From the NCBI GenBank assembly GCA_019313095.1, contig JAFDBU010000277.1, positions 1 to 16,230 of the forward strand: a stretch of DNA of 16,230 nt, written 5' to 3'. Below are positions 1 through 7,681 of the stretch, piece after piece; positions within the stretch are counted from its first letter, which is position 1; every line of letters starts with the position of its first letter. This stretch comes from Deltaproteobacteria bacterium (GTDB taxonomy: Bacteria; Desulfobacterota; Desulfobulbia; Desulfobulbales; BM004). The translations under genes were made by a program, and so were the position numbers. The notes beneath the pieces are model-generated. The model saw only the letters and a list, made by a program, of their open reading frames with translations. It was not told the DNA's origin and did no database searches.

Positions 1-219
1 ACGGTATTCTTTTCCGTCATCATCCTGATCCGCCTCCCCGTGCATGTTCTCGCAGCTGCAATTGTCAATGCCGGTGCACAGCTCAACACATGCCTCCTGC
101 AACTCTGAGCCGTTCACTTCTGCTACCCATTTGCCGGAGCGTGTCATGTATGTCTTCCGGGCATTTACTTCTGTCTTCCTGCCAACGGCTTCATCATTTT
201 TTATTATTAATTTTTTCAT
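1..219 (-). CDS. Small Cys-containing hypothetical protein (5' part, runs off left edge)
   Basis: An open frame of 73 codons starts at ATG 219-217 on the minus strand and is still open at position 1, so its C-terminus is missing. A GGGGG-rich Shine-Dalgarno sequence lies about 8 nt upstream of the ATG, and an AT-rich stretch with a TATACA-like -10 lies around 247-252. The protein begins MKKLIIKNDE, is hydrophilic, and has a cluster of four cysteines (C44, C48, C54, C56) followed by an acidic tail (residues 62-69). There is no signal peptide or membrane segment. The Cys cluster could bind a metal or form disulfides; this is inference. I do not recognise the family. The plus-strand frame over the same bases lacks a ribosome site and is a shadow. 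Confidence 0.6.
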   Translation of the reverse strand, partial: MKKLIIKNDEAVGRKTEVNARKTYMTRSGKWVAEVNGSELQEACVELCTGIDNCSCENMHGEADQDDDGKEYR

Positions 220-330
220 TATGTTAACCCCCTTTTTCTATGATTGTATAATTTCCTTTTTCTCTATAAATAAAAGATAAGCCTGAAGTGTGGGGATGTT
301 AAGAGAAGGGGGGCAATACTTTTTGAAATG

Positions 331-360
331 GAAAAATTGAGAATGGGGAGTGGAGAAATG
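331..360 (+). repeat. Heptad-periodic repeat block 1
   Basis: A degenerate block with 7-bp period: units AAAATTG, AGAATGG, GGAGTGG, AGAAATG. It lies in the 277-bp AT-rich gap between the divergent left-edge gene and the methyltransferase relic. It is a weaker member of the family seen throughout the window (units of the AATTGAA / AATGGAG type). Apart from it I see nothing convincing in 220-496. Confidence 0.5.
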
Positions 361-496
361 AAAAGTTTGTATTTTCTTTAAATTAGTTTTTGTTTTTGAG
401 CTTGGGAAGCAAAATACGATAAATTTGTGTTAAGAAAGAGAACATGGTTATTTGAGATAGTTACAACCTCGGAAATGGTGGGAAAAAAATTAAAAC

Positions 497-1079
497 ATGA
501 CTAAACACCGCTCAAAAAAATATTCGCTCTCGCCGAAGCGAACGGGATTCGATTTCGAATCCGTTCTCATGAAAGCTTCTTTGGCCCACAGGGAAGGCAG
601 GCTTGCTGAAGCGGAAAAGGGTTACCGGGAGGTACTGAGAAGAAAGCCTGACTGGGGTCGATGTTTCACCAAAGATGCTTGAAAAGGCCGCGGAAAAGAA
701 GATTTACAACCAGCTCGAGGTTTTTGACATCCTCCGGGACTGGACCTTCCCCGAAAAATTCGACCTGATATACAGCTCCAACGTTTTTGTATATTTCGGC
801 AACCTTGACACGATCATCAGTTCCGCAGCTTCATACCTGGTTGGTGGAGGGATCCTTGCCTTTTCAGTCGAAAGACTTGAAGACAAAAGCAAAGAGTTCC
901 AGCTCTTTCCCAGCGGCCGCTATGCCCACTCACGGACATATATCCAGGATTGCCTGAAGCGTCATGATCTGCAATTATTGGAGGAAATCAGATCGGACAT
1001 CAGGAAAGAGTCAGGAAATCCGGTCAAGGGATTGTTGATTGTAGCGAAAAAGGAAGAGGGAAGGGAAATTGAAAAGTGA
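497..1079 (+). pseudogene. Broken TPR-containing methyltransferase (COG4976 type), internally deleted and frameshifted
   Basis: Two pieces of one protein lie in different frames. Piece 1 (497 to about 660) reads a lysine-rich start and the first half of a tetratricopeptide repeat (AHREGRLAEAEKGYREVL, then RRKPDW). Piece 2, from about 656 in the next frame, reads TGVDVSPKMLEKA, the strand and helix that follow the SAM-binding glycine motif of class I methyltransferases, then the rest of the fold: FDLIYSSNVFVYFGNLD (motif IV region), GGGILAFSVE, the family hallmark PSGRYAHS, and GLLIVAKK at the end. This order is that of COG4976 'methyltransferase with TPR repeats', but the remaining TPR units and the DxGxGxG motif are absent, and the length (583 bp) is not a multiple of three. 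An enzyme lacking the SAM glycine loop should be inactive. The last codons (EIEK, stop) come from a heptad repeat unit. Very probably a relic; an assembly collapse is the alternative. Confidence 0.75.
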
Positions 1080-1130
1080 GCAGTTATTTATGTTTGATTT
1101 TTTTACGGAACTTTACTGAAGGCATAAGCC

Positions 1131-1754
1131 ATGGGTCTGCTCAACCTGCTGTTAAAAAACCCGCTCGGGTTCATCATCATAGCCATCCCGCTGCTGTATG
1201 CCGTTATTTTTCATGAGCTGGCGCACGGCTGGGTGGCCTACCGGATGGGTGATCCAACCGCCAAATCGATGGGCCGCCTGAGCCTTAATCCGCTCAGGCA
1301 CCTGGACCCCATGGGCACGCTCATGCTCTTTCTTTTCGGCTTTGGCTGGGCCAAGCCGGTTCCGGTGAATTTCAACCTGCTGCACGACAGGCGCCTGGGC
1401 ATGATCCTGGTCTCTGCCGCAGGGTTTATCACGAACATCCTCCTGGCGTTTTGTGCTCTTTTTCTGTATCGACTGCTCTCCCCTCCATCATCAAGCATAT
1501 CTGCTCAGCTGCTCTATTATTTTGCCAGGATCAACATCATCCTGGCTGCTTTCAACCTGATCCCGCTGCCGCCGCTTGACGGGTCGAAAATCCTGTTGGG
1601 TTTTGCGCCTTCAAACGTCCGGAATTTCCTTTTCAGTATTGAACGGTATGGTTTGATTATTATAATCGCGTTGCTCTACCTAGGTGTTCTGGACCCGATA
1701 ATCCGTTTTTTCGAATGGATGATCATTTCGGTAATCAAGGTGATCATTCCTTAA
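1131..1754 (+). CDS. Site-2 protease family (M50) zinc metalloprotease, short integral membrane form
   Basis: A 207-residue membrane protein of the compact M50B type found widely in bacteria (YwhC/Rip2-like). The zinc motif HELAH is at residues 28-32 inside the first membrane helix. The distal aspartate motif NLIPLPPLDG is at 142-151; D150 is the expected third zinc ligand. A short SLNPLRHLDPMGT loop follows the first helix, as is typical of the family. Hydrophobic segments lie roughly at 12-30, 60-75, 92-115, 128-145 and 170-200. There is no PDZ domain, unlike RseP. The start ATG 1131 has GAAGG about 9 nt upstream. It would cleave membrane-embedded substrates; these are unknown. It is the first gene of a same-strand run with uup and srkA, but a 208-bp gap rich in heptad repeats separates it from uup, so co-transcription is uncertain. 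Confidence 0.88.
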   Translation: MGLLNLLLKNPLGFIIIAIPLLYAVIFHELAHGWVAYRMGDPTAKSMGRLSLNPLRHLDPMGTLMLFLFGFGWAKPVPVNFNLLHDRRLGMILVSAAGFITNILLAFCALFLYRLLSPPSSSISAQLLYYFARINIILAAFNLIPLPPLDGSKILLGFAPSNVRNFLFSIERYGLIIIIALLYLGVLDPIIRFFEWMIISVIKVIIP

Positions 1755-1788
1755 ATTGAAAATTTAAAATGGACAATGGAAAATGGTG
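1754..1788 (+). repeat. Heptad-periodic repeat block 2 (five exact 7-mers)
   Basis: Five consecutive heptads, AATTGAA, AATTTAA, AATGGAC, AATGGAA and AATGGTG, begin on the last base of the protease stop codon. The block faces two inverted copies further on (1858-1892 and 1922-1956), so the transcript between the protease and uup could pair with itself. Confidence 0.8.
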
Positions 1789-1857
1789 GGCTGATTTTGA
1801 TAGTGCCGAGAACTGACACTGCATTTAAGAAAGTGTCGGGATACCTGATTATTAGCT

Positions 1858-1956
1858 TTTCATTCCACATTTTACATTTTTAATTCTACATTAATAAAGT
1901 ATGGTGTCCCGGATTTTTGCTTTTCATTCTCCATTTTACATTCTCAATTCTACATT
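1858..1956 (-). repeat. Heptad-periodic repeat blocks 3 and 4, inverted
   Basis: Read on the minus strand, 1892-1858 gives AATGTAG, AATTAAA, AATGTAA, AATGTGG, AATGAAA, and 1956-1922 gives AATGTAG, AATTGAG, AATGTAA, AATGGAG, AATGAAA. The two blocks match each other at most positions and are separated by 29 bp. The second ends only 6 bp before the uup start codon, where a Shine-Dalgarno sequence would normally be. Confidence 0.8.
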
Positions 1957-1962
1957 TTAAAA

Positions 1963-3867
1963 ATGTCGCTTATCACTTTACAGAACGTGTCGCTCTCCTT
2001 TGGCGGCCTGCCTGTGCTTGACAGAATAAGCATGCAGATCGAGACAGGCGAACGTGTCTGCCTGGTCGGCCGCAACGGTGAAGGAAAATCCTCCCTCATG
2101 CGGCTGATTGCCGGAGAACAACCACCGGACAGCGGCCGCATCATCAAGCAGCAGGGCGTAAAAACTGCCCGGCTTGACCAGGAGGTTCCGACCGCTCTTG
2201 AAGGGACGGTCTATGGCGTCGTATCGGGCGGTGCAGGTAAATTCATGGCTCTCCTGGACCGTCACCATAAAGTGAGCAGCAAGCTGGCCGAGGATGGCAG
2301 CGAGAGGCTGCTGGCTGAACTGGCTGAAGTGGAGCACGAAATGGAGACAGCCGGAGTCTGGCAGGTACGGCAGCAGATCGAAACCGTGCTTTCCCGACTG
2401 CAGCTGGACGGAGACCAGAAATTTTCCGAGTTGTCCGGCGGCACGAAGAGAAGGGTTATGCTAGCCCGGGCCCTGGTCTGCAATCCTGACCTGCTGCTCC
2501 TCGATGAACCCACCAATCATTTGGATATAGATTCCATCACCTGGCTGGAGGAATTCCTGCTGACCTCATCCTGCACCCTTCTCTTTGTCACCCACGACCG
2601 TGACCTGCTCAGGAAACTGGCAACCAGAATACTTGACCTGGAACGCGGCTCCATCAGCAGCTGGCCCGGCAATTATGACACCTATCTGCAGCGCAAGGAG
2701 GAGATGCTGTCTGCCGAGAGCAGTCAATATGCCCGGTTTGATAAAAAACTGGCCAAGGAAGAAGCATGGGTCCGGCAGGGGCTCAAGGCGCGGCGGACCC
2801 GCAACGAGGGAAGAGTCCGGGCCCTGCTTGAAATGCGCCGTCAATACCAGGCCAGGAGACAGCAGGTGGGAAATGTCCGGATGGAGATCACCGAGGGAGG
2901 GCTTTCCGGCAAGCTGGTTGCGGTTCTCAAGGATGTGTCTCTCAGTTTTGGCGACAGGAAGGTGATCAGGAATTTTTCGGGCACGGTCATGCGCGGGGAC
3001 AGGATCGGCATTATCGGCCCCAACGGTGCCGGCAAGACCACCCTACTGCGTCTGCTGCTTGGCGAATTGCAGCCAAATACCGGCCGGGTTCGCCCCGGCA
3101 CCAACCTGCAGCCGGTTTATTTCGACCAGCAGCGGGCTCAGCTGAGTGCGGCAAAAACCGTGATCGACAACCTGGGTGACGGCAGTGATTTTGTCGAGAT
3201 CAACGGCCGAAAACGCCATATTATCGGGTATCTGCGTGATTTTCTTTTTTCCGCCGACCGGGCCCGTTCACCGGTTTCCATCCTATCCGGCGGCGAACGC
3301 AACCGTCTGCTCCTGGCAAAGCTTTTTGCCAGGCCGTCCAATGTTCTGGTGCTCGACGAGCCCACCAATGACCTGGATATTGAAACCCTGGAACTGCTTG
3401 AAGATCTTCTCATTGAGTACAGCGGCACAGTACTTGTTGTCAGCCATGACCGGGCCTTTCTCAACAACGTTGTGACCAGCACCCTGGTCTTTGAAGGAGA
3501 AGGGCGGGTGCGGGAGTATGCAGGCGGTTATGATGACTGGCTCCGGCAGCGACCCGAGCAGCAGGAAAAGACGGCCCCGGTCAGAAAAGAACGCAGGGAA
3601 CGGCTCAAGGTCAAACCTGCTGGTCCTCGCAAGCTGACTTTCAAGGAAACCAGGGAACTGGAGGAACTGTCCGGCCGGATCGAGACCCTGGAAAATGAAC
3701 AGAAGCTCCTTTACGAAGCAATGGCAGATGAATCGTATTACCGGGATGACGGCAAGGCTGCGGCTCAGGCCGGCACCAGACTGAACGAACTGGCCCAACT
3801 GCTGGAAGAGGCTTATGGACGCTGGGAGGAGTTGGAGAGTATACGGGAAGAATTTGAAAATAAGTGA
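1963..3867 (+). CDS. uup: ABC-F family ATPase, Uup type
   Basis: 634 residues with two ATPase cassettes on one chain and no membrane segment, as in ABC-F proteins that act on the ribosome or nucleic acids rather than in transport. Cassette 1: Walker A GRNGEGKSS (36-44), signature LSGGT (157-161), Walker B LLLLDEPTNHLD (177-188). The linker (about 245-310) is charged and helical. Cassette 2: Walker A GPNGAGKTT (352-360), signature LSGGE (441-445), Walker B VLVLDEPTNDLD (461-472) followed by IETLELLEDLL, a typical Uup sequence. The C-terminal 75 residues form a charged coiled coil, the Uup C-terminal DNA-binding domain. Uup is linked to limiting transposon excision and to ribosome and replication-structure functions in E. 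coli. The ATG 1963 has no visible Shine-Dalgarno sequence because an inverted heptad block occupies the leader. EttA and other ABC-F types are less likely given the tail. Confidence 0.93.
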   Translation: MSLITLQNVSLSFGGLPVLDRISMQIETGERVCLVGRNGEGKSSLMRLIAGEQPPDSGRIIKQQGVKTARLDQEVPTALEGTVYGVVSGGAGKFMALLDRHHKVSSKLAEDGSERLLAELAEVEHEMETAGVWQVRQQIETVLSRLQLDGDQKFSELSGGTKRRVMLARALVCNPDLLLLDEPTNHLDIDSITWLEEFLLTSSCTLLFVTHDRDLLRKLATRILDLERGSISSWPGNYDTYLQRKEEMLSAESSQYARFDKKLAKEEAWVRQGLKARRTRNEGRVRALLEMRRQYQARRQQVGNVRMEITEGGLSGKLVAVLKDVSLSFGDRKVIRNFSGTVMRGDRIGIIGPNGAGKTTLLRLLLGELQPNTGRVRPGTNLQPVYFDQQRAQLSAAKTVIDNLGDGSDFVEINGRKRHIIGYLRDFLFSADRARSPVSILSGGERNRLLLAKLFARPSNVLVLDEPTNDLDIETLELLEDLLIEYSGTVLVVSHDRAFLNNVVTSTLVFEGEGRVREYAGGYDDWLRQRPEQQEKTAPVRKERRERLKVKPAGPRKLTFKETRELEELSGRIETLENEQKLLYEAMADESYYRDDGKAAAQAGTRLNELAQLLEEAYGRWEELESIREEFENK

Positions 3868-3933
3868 AAATGTAAAAATTCAAGATTCAAAGTACCATAA
3901 ATTGCATAAAATTAGATATACAAATTCCTTAAA

Positions 3934-4920
3934 ATGAATAAATCAGATAAACCGAAACAGGAGACCGCCTTTCACAGTCTTACCCCGGACACGGTTATCA
4001 CCCTGGTGGAGGGAGCCTTGGGAAAGCGTTGTACCAATCTTTGCCGGCCACTGATCAGCTATATCAACCGGGTCTACGAACTACAGGCCGAGGACGGCAG
4101 CGGCCTGGTTGCCAAGTTCTACCGGCCCGGCCGCTGGACGCAGCAGGGGTTGCAGGATGAGCATGACTTCCTCCTTGAGCTTGCCGGAGAGGAGGTCCCG
4201 GTTGTGGCGCCGCTCCTGCTCCGCGACAGCTCCAGCCTTGGCAGTTACAATAACATTCATTTTGCCGTGTTTCCCAAAAAGGGCGGCCGCAGCTTTGATG
4301 AATACAATGATGACCAGTGGGAGGAACTGGGACGCCTGCTGGGCCGCACTCACAATATCGGGGCCATGCATCTGCCAAAGGACCGGCTTACCATGGCACC
4401 GGACATTTCAACCCGGCAGCAGGTTGATTATATCCTGGCCGGCAGCTTCATGCCGGAAGACCTGTTGGCACGGTTCAGGGATCTGACCGACTCCCTGATC
4501 AGGGAAATTACTCCCCTGTTTGACCAGAAAAGTATGATCCGAATTCACGGCGACTGCCATTTCTCCAATCTCATATACCGACCGGGTGAATCGTTCCACA
4601 TCATCGACTTTGACGATATGGTAACAGGTCCGCCGGTGCAGGATTTCTGGATGCTGCTCCCGGGCCACCGGGAAGATTCAACCGCCGAGATCGAGATATT
4701 TCTGGAAGGCTACGAGACGTTTCGAGCTTTTGACATGAACAGCCTGCGGCTGATCGAACCGCTGCGCGCCATGCGCTATATCCATTACACAGCCTGGTGC
4801 GCCTACCAGTTTGCCGAGGACGGTGAAACCAGGGTGGATGAGGAGTTCGGTTCCCGGCATTACTGGCAGACAGAGATGGGAGACCTGGAGGATCAGCTGG
4901 AAAGGATTTTGAAAATGTAA
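3934..4920 (+). CDS. srkA: SrkA/RdoA-like stress-response serine/threonine kinase (YihE family)
   Basis: 328 residues, the normal length for this family of aminoglycoside-phosphotransferase-fold kinases. VAKFYRPGRW (59-68) carries the ATP-binding lysine K61. E77 lies in the following helix (QDEHDFLLEL), in the pattern of the family. The catalytic loop is IHGDCHFSN (204-212) with D207 as base, and IDFDDM (224-229) holds the metal-binding aspartate; GPPVQDFWMLLPG (232-244) is the family hallmark. In E. coli the protein protects stressed cells from death and counteracts MazEF. It is 66 bp after uup. There is no clear Shine-Dalgarno sequence before ATG 3934. The last two codons and the stop (KM, TAA) are part of a heptad repeat block. 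Confidence 0.88.
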   Translation: MNKSDKPKQETAFHSLTPDTVITLVEGALGKRCTNLCRPLISYINRVYELQAEDGSGLVAKFYRPGRWTQQGLQDEHDFLLELAGEEVPVVAPLLLRDSSSLGSYNNIHFAVFPKKGGRSFDEYNDDQWEELGRLLGRTHNIGAMHLPKDRLTMAPDISTRQQVDYILAGSFMPEDLLARFRDLTDSLIREITPLFDQKSMIRIHGDCHFSNLIYRPGESFHIIDFDDMVTGPPVQDFWMLLPGHREDSTAEIEIFLEGYETFRAFDMNSLRLIEPLRAMRYIHYTAWCAYQFAEDGETRVDEEFGSRHYWQTEMGDLEDQLERILKM

Positions 4921-4941
4921 AATTGAAAATGTAAAATTGGT
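4914..4941 (+). repeat. Heptad-periodic repeat block overlapping the srkA stop
   Basis: Four exact heptads: AATGTAA, AATTGAA, AATGTAA, AATTGGT. The first contains the final Met codon and the stop codon of srkA, so the repeat forms the end of the reading frame. Confidence 0.8.
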
Positions 4942-4970
4942 GCACAGTTCTCGGTACAGGGGAAAGACAT

Positions 4971-5165
4971 TTGGACGGTACAAGACGGGCGGATATAAAG
5001 CCCGGAACAGAAGTTAGCATTGTGTTGAAGCAGGATCAGCGGTCAGGGAAATTGACCAGGGGCATAGTCAGGGACATCCTGACCAAATCTGCCACCCATC
5101 CCCATGGAATCAAGGTCCGACTGCAGAGCGGTGAGATCGGCCGGGTTAAAGAAATTAAAAAGTGA
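4971..5165 (+). CDS. ywbE: YwbE family protein
   Basis: A 64-residue protein that matches the YwbE (DUF2196) pattern over its full length: an N-terminal R-x-x-I-K-P-G-T-E-V segment, then VLKQDQRSGKLTRG, VRDILT, HPHGIKVRL and GRVKEI. These are conserved family features, and the fold is expected to be a small beta-rich domain; the function is not known. The start is TTG 4971, preceded by AGGGGAAA about 6 nt upstream; there is no in-frame ATG nearby that would keep the conserved N-terminus. The end (KEIKK, stop TGA 5163-5165) lies in a heptad repeat that also contains the start codon of the next gene 16 bp further on. Confidence 0.88.
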   Translation: MDGTRRADIKPGTEVSIVLKQDQRSGKLTRGIVRDILTKSATHPHGIKVRLQSGEIGRVKEIKK

Positions 5166-5187
5166 AGATTTGAAATTGAAAATGCGT
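5153..5187 (+). repeat. Heptad-periodic repeat block joining the ywbE stop and cupin start
   Basis: Five exact 7-mers, AATTAAA, AAGTGAA, GATTTGA, AATTGAA, AATGCGT. The second contains the TGA stop of ywbE and the fifth contains the ATG (5182-5184) of the cupin gene, so the whole junction between two genes is repeat. Confidence 0.8.
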
Positions 5188-5616
5188 ATCACTGAAGAAC
5201 TGCTTGAGGTTAGGGACCACACCACGGAAGGCTACAAGCCCGTGGTTGATTTCGAAGCCTGGCGCGTCGCGGTATTAAACTATTCCCCAAGCCTGCAGTC
5301 TGAAAACATCACCTCTATGCAGCGCCACAATGAAACCGATGAGGTGTTCGTACTGCTGCGTGGCCGTTGCATCCTGTTCCTCGGCCAGGGGGATGATGCT
5401 GCCGTGACACAGATATTTGCCGAGGATATGGTGCCCTTCAAAATATATAATGTCAAAAAAGCTGCCTGGCACACCCATATCCTGAGCGAGGATGGAATGG
5501 TGCTGGTCGTGGAGAACAGGGACACGACCTACGACAACTCACCCTTTTGCCGCTTAACCGAAGCGCAGCAGGAAGAGATTGTCGAACTGGCCCGGAGTTT
5601 GAAAATTGAAAAGTGA
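5182..5616 (+). CDS. Cupin-fold (RmlC-like) protein of unknown function
   Basis: 144 residues from ATG 5182 (MRITEELLEV); an upstream in-frame ATG at 5104 lies within ywbE and is not credible. The centre shows a cupin pattern: MQRHNETDEVFVLLRGRCILFLG, which corresponds to cupin motif 1 (H, E and G positions) and AAWHTHILSEDGMVLVVEN, which corresponds to motif 2 with its conserved histidines. Metal binding by H53, E57 and H97/H99-type residues is likely but inferred. It ends LTEAQQEEIVELARSLKIEK, an acidic helix whose last residues come from a heptad repeat. There is no Shine-Dalgarno sequence; the leader is repeat DNA. Substrate unknown; it sits behind ywbE with a 16-bp gap and is probably co-transcribed. 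Confidence 0.78.
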   Translation: MRITEELLEVRDHTTEGYKPVVDFEAWRVAVLNYSPSLQSENITSMQRHNETDEVFVLLRGRCILFLGQGDDAAVTQIFAEDMVPFKIYNVKKAAWHTHILSEDGMVLVVENRDTTYDNSPFCRLTEAQQEEIVELARSLKIEK

Positions 5617-5638
5617 TAATGGAGAATTAAAAATTGTC
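5604..5638 (+). repeat. Heptad-periodic repeat block at the cupin gene 3' end
   Basis: Five exact 7-mers, AATTGAA, AAGTGAT, AATGGAG, AATTAAA, AATTGTC. The first two encode the terminal IEK residues and the TGA stop of the cupin gene; the same AATTGAA-AAGTGA pair ends the methyltransferase relic at 1067-1079. Confidence 0.8.
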
Positions 5639-5704
5639 TTTTATCCTGATCGTTCTTAGTTTTTGGGTTCAGGAACTTGACCACATCAAATAAGGAACTG
5701 AAAA

Positions 5705-5974
5705 ATGGCATATTTTTATTGTTGGCTTACCTTTTTAATATTTCATTCATTGTACGCAGGGTATCAGAATTATAAAGAATTCCGTGATATAGGTTATAAT
5801 AAGCCTTATTTTGAGCAAACCGGCCAAAAGATTGAATTTACCGGGGGTTTTGGCGAAACTGTTTCCTGCACTCTGGTCAGTGCCTTACGGCAACTGTTCT
5901 CTCCTGCTTTTCTGATATCATCAACTATCTATTTCCTGCCAATAGCCATCCTGTTACTTTTTATCTCACAATAA
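5705..5974 (+). CDS. Small two-TM membrane protein, unknown function
   Basis: 89 residues starting at ATG 5705 with AAGGA 6-10 nt upstream. A hydrophobic N-terminal helix (about 2-18, WLTFLIFHSLYAGY) is followed by a polar loop with YKEFRDIGY, and a second hydrophobic helix spans about 66-88 to the C-terminus. Both a good ribosome site and a stop outside a long frame support a real gene. I do not recognise a family. The stop codon overlaps a two-unit heptad repeat (5973-5986). Base composition is more AT-rich than in the neighbouring genes. Confidence 0.6.
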   Translation: MAYFYCWLTFLIFHSLYAGYQNYKEFRDIGYNKPYFEQTGQKIEFTGGFGETVSCTLVSALRQLFSPAFLISSTIYFLPIAILLLFISQ

Positions 5975-6283
5975 TGTAAAATTTAACACTTTTTTTCACA
6001 GCTTTTTCTCCTCAGTACAAAGTTGCTTTATCGCTTTATGCACCACCCGGAACTGTTCAGCATTTTCCGCTAATTAGTTTTCCTTTTTTCCCTGTTCCGG
6101 GAAATTTCTTTATTTACTGCCAATACTTTCAGAAGGGAATGAGTTCCATCATCTTCTGTTTTCAATTCTCCATTAAAGCATTGGATATCCCAATGGCCTT
6201 CAGTCTGCAACAATATGGCGAAACTGCTCTTTAATGGTTAAAATTTAAGATACAATCCGTTCAACCCTTCCTGGAGGTGTGCT
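5975..6283. other. 309-bp gene-free stretch before nfeD
   Basis: AT-rich and without a convincing gene. It holds heptad units at 5973-5986 and an inverted pair at 6161-6174 (minus strand AATGGAG, AATTGAA). On the minus strand a frame from about 6233 to 6070 stays open for some 50 codons and contains a GHWDI string that recalls ISAs1-type transposase ends, but it has no ribosome site or clear start, so I do not call it. A strong GGAGG ribosome site for nfeD lies at 6273-6277. Confidence 0.4.
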
Positions 6284-6286
6284 ATC
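6273..6286 (+). promoter_or_regulatory. Strong ribosome binding site with an ATC in the start position
   Basis: GGAGG at 6273-6277 is followed after 6 nt by ATC (6284-6286), which is in frame with nfeD and would be the first codon of a complete signal peptide beginning [11 protein letters not shown]. No ATG, GTG or TTG lies in this frame between the upstream stop (6239) and TTG 6344, which has no Shine-Dalgarno sequence. Confidence 0.6.
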
Positions 6287-7681
6287 AAAACTGCAGCTTC
6301 AGAAAATAGAGGATGGCTTTCAGGCCCCCTCATTCTTCTTGTTTTGGCATTGTCAATCGGTCTCTATGCTGGCGGAGTGTCAATATCACAAGCCGATGAC
6401 ACAGGGAAGGCCGTCCTGTTGAATATCAAAGGCCCCATCGGACCGGCAGTCAGTAATTATGTCATACAAGGCATAGAAAAAGCCGAGGAGGAAGACGCTG
6501 CCATAGTTATCCTGCAGATGGACACCCCGGGCGGTCTTGTCGAGTCCATGCGTGATATCATTAAAAAAATCCTCACCTCCACGGTCCCGGTAGTGTCATA
6601 TGTTGCGCCGGGAGGCTCCCGGGCGGCAAGCGCCGGGACCTATATTCTTTATGCCGGCCATATTTCGGCCATGGCCCCGACCACTAACCTGGGCGCCGCG
6701 ACACCGATACAGATCGGCGGCATGCCGGGAATGCCTGATAAGGAAACCGCCCCGCCTGAAAATGAGGGAGACAAGGCCTCCAACAAAACACCCGATGCGC
6801 TGGAGCGCAAGATGGTTAATGATGCTGTGGCCTATATCAAGGCGCTTGCCAACAGGCACGGCCGCAACGCGGAATGGGCCGAACAGGCGGTGCGCGAAGC
6901 GGTGAGCCTCACCGCCGAAGAGGCATTGCAGCTCAAGGTTATTGACCTGGTGGCGGCCAGTCAGGCGGAACTGCTGCAGCAGATTGACTGCAGGGAAGTG
7001 GTCATGGAGAACGGCCGGCTCACCCTGGCTACCAGAGGGCTGATTATTGAACATTTTGAACCGGACTGGCGTATGAAGATCCTGACAGTCATCACTGATC
7101 CCAACATCGCCTATTTACTAATGCTGCTCGGCATCTACGGGCTGATTTACGAGCTGGCCCATCCCGGTTTTGTCCTGCCGGGCATCGTCGGCACTATCTG
7201 CCTGCTTCTTGCGCTCTATACCTTCCAAATCCTGCCGATTAATTATGCCGGGCTGGCATTAATCATCCTTGGTATCGCCTTCATGACTGCCGAAGCCTTC
7301 GTGCCCAGTTTCGGCGCCCTGGGAATCGGCGGGATTATCGCCTTTGTGGCCGGTTCCGTCATCCTGCTGGATGAAGAGACCATGCGCATATCACTGCTCC
7401 TGGTTGGCCCAATAGCCCTTATCTCCGCAGGGTTTATCCTGTGGATAATGACCCGGGTGTACACCATGCGGCGAAAAAAAATCATTACCGGCGCCGAAGG
7501 GATGATCGGCACAACCGGTGAAGCCATGGAGGATTTTACAGGACGGGGCCGGGTCTGGGTCCAGGGCGAATCCTGGCAGGCGCAGTGCGCCGAACCGGTC
7601 AAAAAAGGCCAGAAAATGCTGGTAACAGCAAAAGAAGGCTTACTGCTGGAGGTAAAAATTTCACAGGAGGATATGCCATGA
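6284..7681 (+). CDS. NfeD family membrane-bound ClpP-class serine protease (long form)
   Basis: About 465 residues if counted from 6284, or 445 from TTG 6344. The N-terminus is a signal peptide ending at SQA-DD. A ClpP-fold protease domain follows: [25 protein letters not shown], then ASAGTYI with catalytic Ser (residue 97 counted from 6344) and a probable Lys partner in [13 protein letters not shown] (K156). Then come a run of membrane helices (about 248-370) and a C-terminal OB-fold NfeD domain (about 385-445). Archaeal 1510-N of this family cleaves the C-terminus of its slipin partner, and here the slipin gene overlaps the stop by 4 bp (ATGA), so the two are translationally coupled. Start choice: the signal peptide is complete only from 6284, but that codon is ATC; see the finding. 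Confidence 0.9.
   Translation: MKTAASENRGWLSGPLILLVLALSIGLYAGGVSISQADDTGKAVLLNIKGPIGPAVSNYVIQGIEKAEEEDAAIVILQMDTPGGLVESMRDIIKKILTSTVPVVSYVAPGGSRAASAGTYILYAGHISAMAPTTNLGAATPIQIGGMPGMPDKETAPPENEGDKASNKTPDALERKMVNDAVAYIKALANRHGRNAEWAEQAVREAVSLTAEEALQLKVIDLVAASQAELLQQIDCREVVMENGRLTLATRGLIIEHFEPDWRMKILTVITDPNIAYLLMLLGIYGLIYELAHPGFVLPGIVGTICLLLALYTFQILPINYAGLALIILGIAFMTAEAFVPSFGALGIGGIIAFVAGSVILLDEETMRISLLLVGPIALISAGFILWIMTRVYTMRRKKIITGAEGMIGTTGEAMEDFTGRGRVWVQGESWQAQCAEPVKKGQKMLVTAKEGLLLEVKISQEDMP

Noticed and set aside
44..280. Plus-strand frame of 78 codons
   Set aside because: Antisense shadow of the left-edge minus-strand gene, which has the better ribosome site and composition.
6070..6236. 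Minus-strand frame with GHWDI, recalling ISAs1 transposase ends
   Set aside because: Only one short motif fits, there is no start or ribosome site, and its middle overlaps heptad repeat DNA; too weak to call a transposase relic.
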